A stretch of DNA of 64,000 bases from Cristatella mucedo (lineage: Eukaryota; Bryozoa; Phylactolaemata; Cristatellidae), in assembly GCA_009760855.2 (NCBI GenBank), contig WPIO01000001.1:7189001-7253000 (forward strand), given 5' to 3'. A model generated the notes under the pieces. It did not search any database. It was not told the DNA's origin and worked only from the letters and a program-made list of their open reading frames with translations. This document shows, piece after piece, positions 61,860-64,000 of the stretch (position 1 is its first letter; every line of letters starts with the position of its first letter). Position numbers and translations under genes: made by a program.

Positions 61860-62215
61860 ATCACCGATTTGCCACCGAATTGCATAGAATGTTAAGGCCA
61901 AACTCAAATCCTTTGGACACATTACATATAGTTCATATGCAACCCCTTAAGCCTGGAACTCATTCCCGACTGACATCACGACAAACCCTGATTTAACGAA
62001 ATTTAAAAAGAAGCTAAAAATGCACCTGTTCCTTGCAACACTCTCTGGGTCTTTGTGAATCGTTTTTTGTATATCTATGCATGCCGATACTGTGCATATT
62101 ATTACTAACCATCTTGATATGCTTCCTGTGCAGTATACGTAAAATGCCTAGAAAGAGATTTTTAGTTACCTAAGGCTGTTGTGCAAATGTGTTATTAGTA
62201 TTATTATTGTTGTTA
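61860..62215 (+). mobile_element. LINE C-terminal remnant with tail
   Basis: The plus strand keeps CTCAAATCCTTTGGACACAT, CTGGAACTCATTCCCGACTG and GAAATTTAAAAAGAAGCTAA, which correspond to LKSFG, WNSLP and FKRNLK of the intact copy at 33296. The 3' UTR and a (TTA)-type end follow. No open frame remains. Confidence 0.75.
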
Positions 62216-63324
62216 TCATCTTAATGAGCCGATAGCCCCTGGTGTCAGTCTTTTGCAGCCAACTAGATTCAGCTGCTCGGGCCATCGAATCTGTCCCAGT
62301 ATATTTGTTGATATTACATGACAGGAAATTTACTAATCTCAAGCCGCCGTCCAATCTCACGATTGGCACGGCTTTGTTGATGCAGCAGTGTCAGCATCAC
62401 CTTAGAATAGTCACTGCAGTGCTTTTTGCATGGCATTTCCTAGCTACACGTGGCCGATCCGGAATTCTGGGTACTGGATGGATATAGTGTTATCCTTTTG
62501 AACAGAGCAATTCTCCAAAATACTGTGAAGGTTGACTCTGTAAATGTGGGAAGCCCAAAATCATGTATATCTGCTAGCTAAATTGGTCTGAACTTAGCGG
62601 TTTTATAACAAGCAGGTAAGAAGGAATATGTAGCCACCTAAGTTGATGCTTCTGGATAACTTGGGGCTGGTCAGAGTTCCCATATGATCAGCTGCTTTGG
62701 TTTAGGCCCCGGTAAGCTAAAGCACCGAGAATTGAGGGGTGCGAAGATTTGTTGCGACTGAGTACATGTTTCCATTTTCAGACTAGTTATTTGCTGTAAC
62801 CATTGAAGGACCCGAAGAACCTGCACCAGAACCAGCACCATAAGAATAATGGCACATCCATTTGCCTCACAAAAATAAGGGAGAGGTGTACTGCTGACAT
62901 GCACCAAGCGTCTTCTGCATCCACGGTGCCTGGTTGCTGCTGTGCAGCCAAGATAAATGTTATATCTAATTCACTAATTAGGGATTTCAGTGTCCACAAT
63001 CTGTTGTTTAGTAGCAGTTCATACAAATCATTTCCATGCAGCTGGTCGGTTGCTTATAGCATCTCTTGTTGACAGCACTCTTTGCTACGTGTCTCTCGTA
63101 GGGGCTAGTGAGTTAAGCATTCCAGCCAGCTGTTAGATCTCACAAAATGCTGGCTAACCTTTGGAAAGGTGACACCAATAACAATCCTCTGGGAGGGACT
63201 TTCTGTGCCCTCACTGGTTGCTCTGAACTGCTTATGTTAACGTGACCAATTGTAGTAGGGGTACGTCTGACGGAATCCGATGCCTTTTTTTGGGAGGGGA
63301 TGCCTGTTGCCAGGTGCGATTGGA

Positions 63325-63495
63325 TAAATAAATAATTAATAATAAATTTCTGTAGTGCCCTAAGAGAACTTCTCTATTCAGACACTTCACGTATGTCACG
63401 AGGCTCGAGCCCACGACCTTGGTCATCAAATACATTCATATTGACCATTGGTTCGAGGCGAGCACTTTAACTACTGGGCCAAGCCAGTGCTCCAC
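63325..63495 (-). mobile_element. SINE with LINE-like tail
   Basis: On the minus strand, a tRNA-like head (GCTTGGCCCAGTAGTTAAAG; B box GTGGGCTCGAGCC) is joined to GTGAAGTGTCTGAATAGAGA, AGTTCTCTTAGGGCACTACA and a TTTATTATTAATTATTTATT end. The second half is a copy of the 3' tail of the LINEs in this window. Confidence 0.72.
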
Positions 63496-63875
63496 CTGTA
63501 TTTTACGTCGTGCCCTTTGGCAGCACTTGATACACAGCTATGCTGACCCGTGGGGTTACTGAACCCGAGCAAGTAGCCACTAGTCAGCGTTAACCTTCAG
63601 GCAATCGCCACCGTGCTTGAGCTCTATCGTGTTTAACCCAATAAAGTGTGCACCTAAGCCTGCTCTGTTATCAGTTGCCGTTGATGGAAGCTGCACAGAT
63701 TTGGGCCGCATGCCACTATCAGCTTGAGGAGTTTGTGCCCCCCCTGATAGTGCAACCGACTTGTGCTAGCGTTTTGCGCTCTTGATGCTCATTTGTACTC
63801 TCGATGCTCAGTTGTGCAAACTCGCTCCCAGCGAGAGCACGTGTACGTCTCTCACCCATATGCTTTTCGCTGCAG

Positions 63876-64000
63876 AAACGAAATGGAACTCGCTTTGGGC
63901 GTCGCACATTAGTGACCCTGCAATAGCCGCAGCCCACTTGCCGCCATCTAACGCATTCGAGGAGCACATCCAGTGGACAAGGGAAGGAAAGCTGTGGACA
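63876..64000 (+). CDS. MRPS31: MRPS31 exon (C-terminal domain, runs off the window)
   Basis: This exon fixes the identity of the gene. After completing a Glu codon it reads TKWNSLWASHISDPAIAAAH, then LPPSNAFEEHIQWTREGKLW and Thr at the window edge. Human MRPS31 has SLWDVEF...NGFEELIQWTKEGKLWEFP at the same place. mS31 is a small-subunit protein of animal mitochondrial ribosomes, made in the cytosol and imported. The acceptor is strong (TTTTCGCTGCAG). The phase fits only if the upstream exon ends at the GC donor. The remaining roughly 100 residues of the C-terminal domain lie to the right. The 82-codon minus-strand frame over this area is a shadow. Confidence 0.95.

Larger units (their letters stand above)
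61104..63875 (+). other. GC-AG intron of MRPS31
   Basis: It begins GCAAGT, the usual sequence of GC-type donors, and ends TGCTTTTCGCTGCAG. It holds a LINE tail (61539-61640), a LINE C-terminal remnant (61860-62215) and a SINE (63325-63495). The rest shows nothing recognisable. Confidence 0.8.

Overview
This is nuclear DNA from an invertebrate-type metazoan. The evidence is intron-split genes with GT-AG (and one likely GC-AG) splice sites, dense dinucleotide microsatellites, CR1/L2-like LINE fragments with (TTA)n tails, and tRNA-derived SINEs. Nothing looks bacterial or viral. The species cannot be named from the window. A KCNQ1-type potassium channel points to an animal, probably a bilaterian.

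Two real genes are recognisable, arranged head to head. On the left, minus strand, lies the 5' part of a KCNQ1-type voltage-gated K+ channel: exon 1 (17564-17979, N-terminus and start of S1), exon 2 (16335-16425, S1 to the S1-S2 loop) and exon 3 (415-541, S2 to the start of S3). Later exons lie left of base 1. Intron 2 is about 15.8 kb and holds GC-rich islands, one LINE 3' end and large GA tracts. On the right, plus strand, lies a gene for mitochondrial small-subunit ribosomal protein mS31 (MRPS31). Eight phase-compatible exons run from 44248 to beyond 64000. There are two weaker candidates: a presequence exon at 42671-42795 and a microexon at 46004-46040. Its last intron appears to start with GC. 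The diagnostic C-terminal motif lies at the right edge of the window.

The roughly 24.7 kb between the two genes (17980-42670) has no gene I can recognise. It holds microsatellites, SINEs, LINE fragments (the longest, at 34153-36050, keeps reverse-transcriptase motifs), hAT-like repeat ends and a GC-rich patch with a Z-DNA-prone tract (36840-37400). The MRPS31 introns carry a broken Tc1-like transposase, a frameshifted copy of a cysteine-rich uncharacterised repeat-borne protein (about 53700-54326), a SINE inverted pair and several LINE tails.

The most useful discoveries are the two genes themselves, which are not obvious from long ORFs, the GC-AG intron, SINEs whose 3' end copies the local LINE tail, and the orphan cysteine-rich element. 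I did not find a convincing wholly new biological system.
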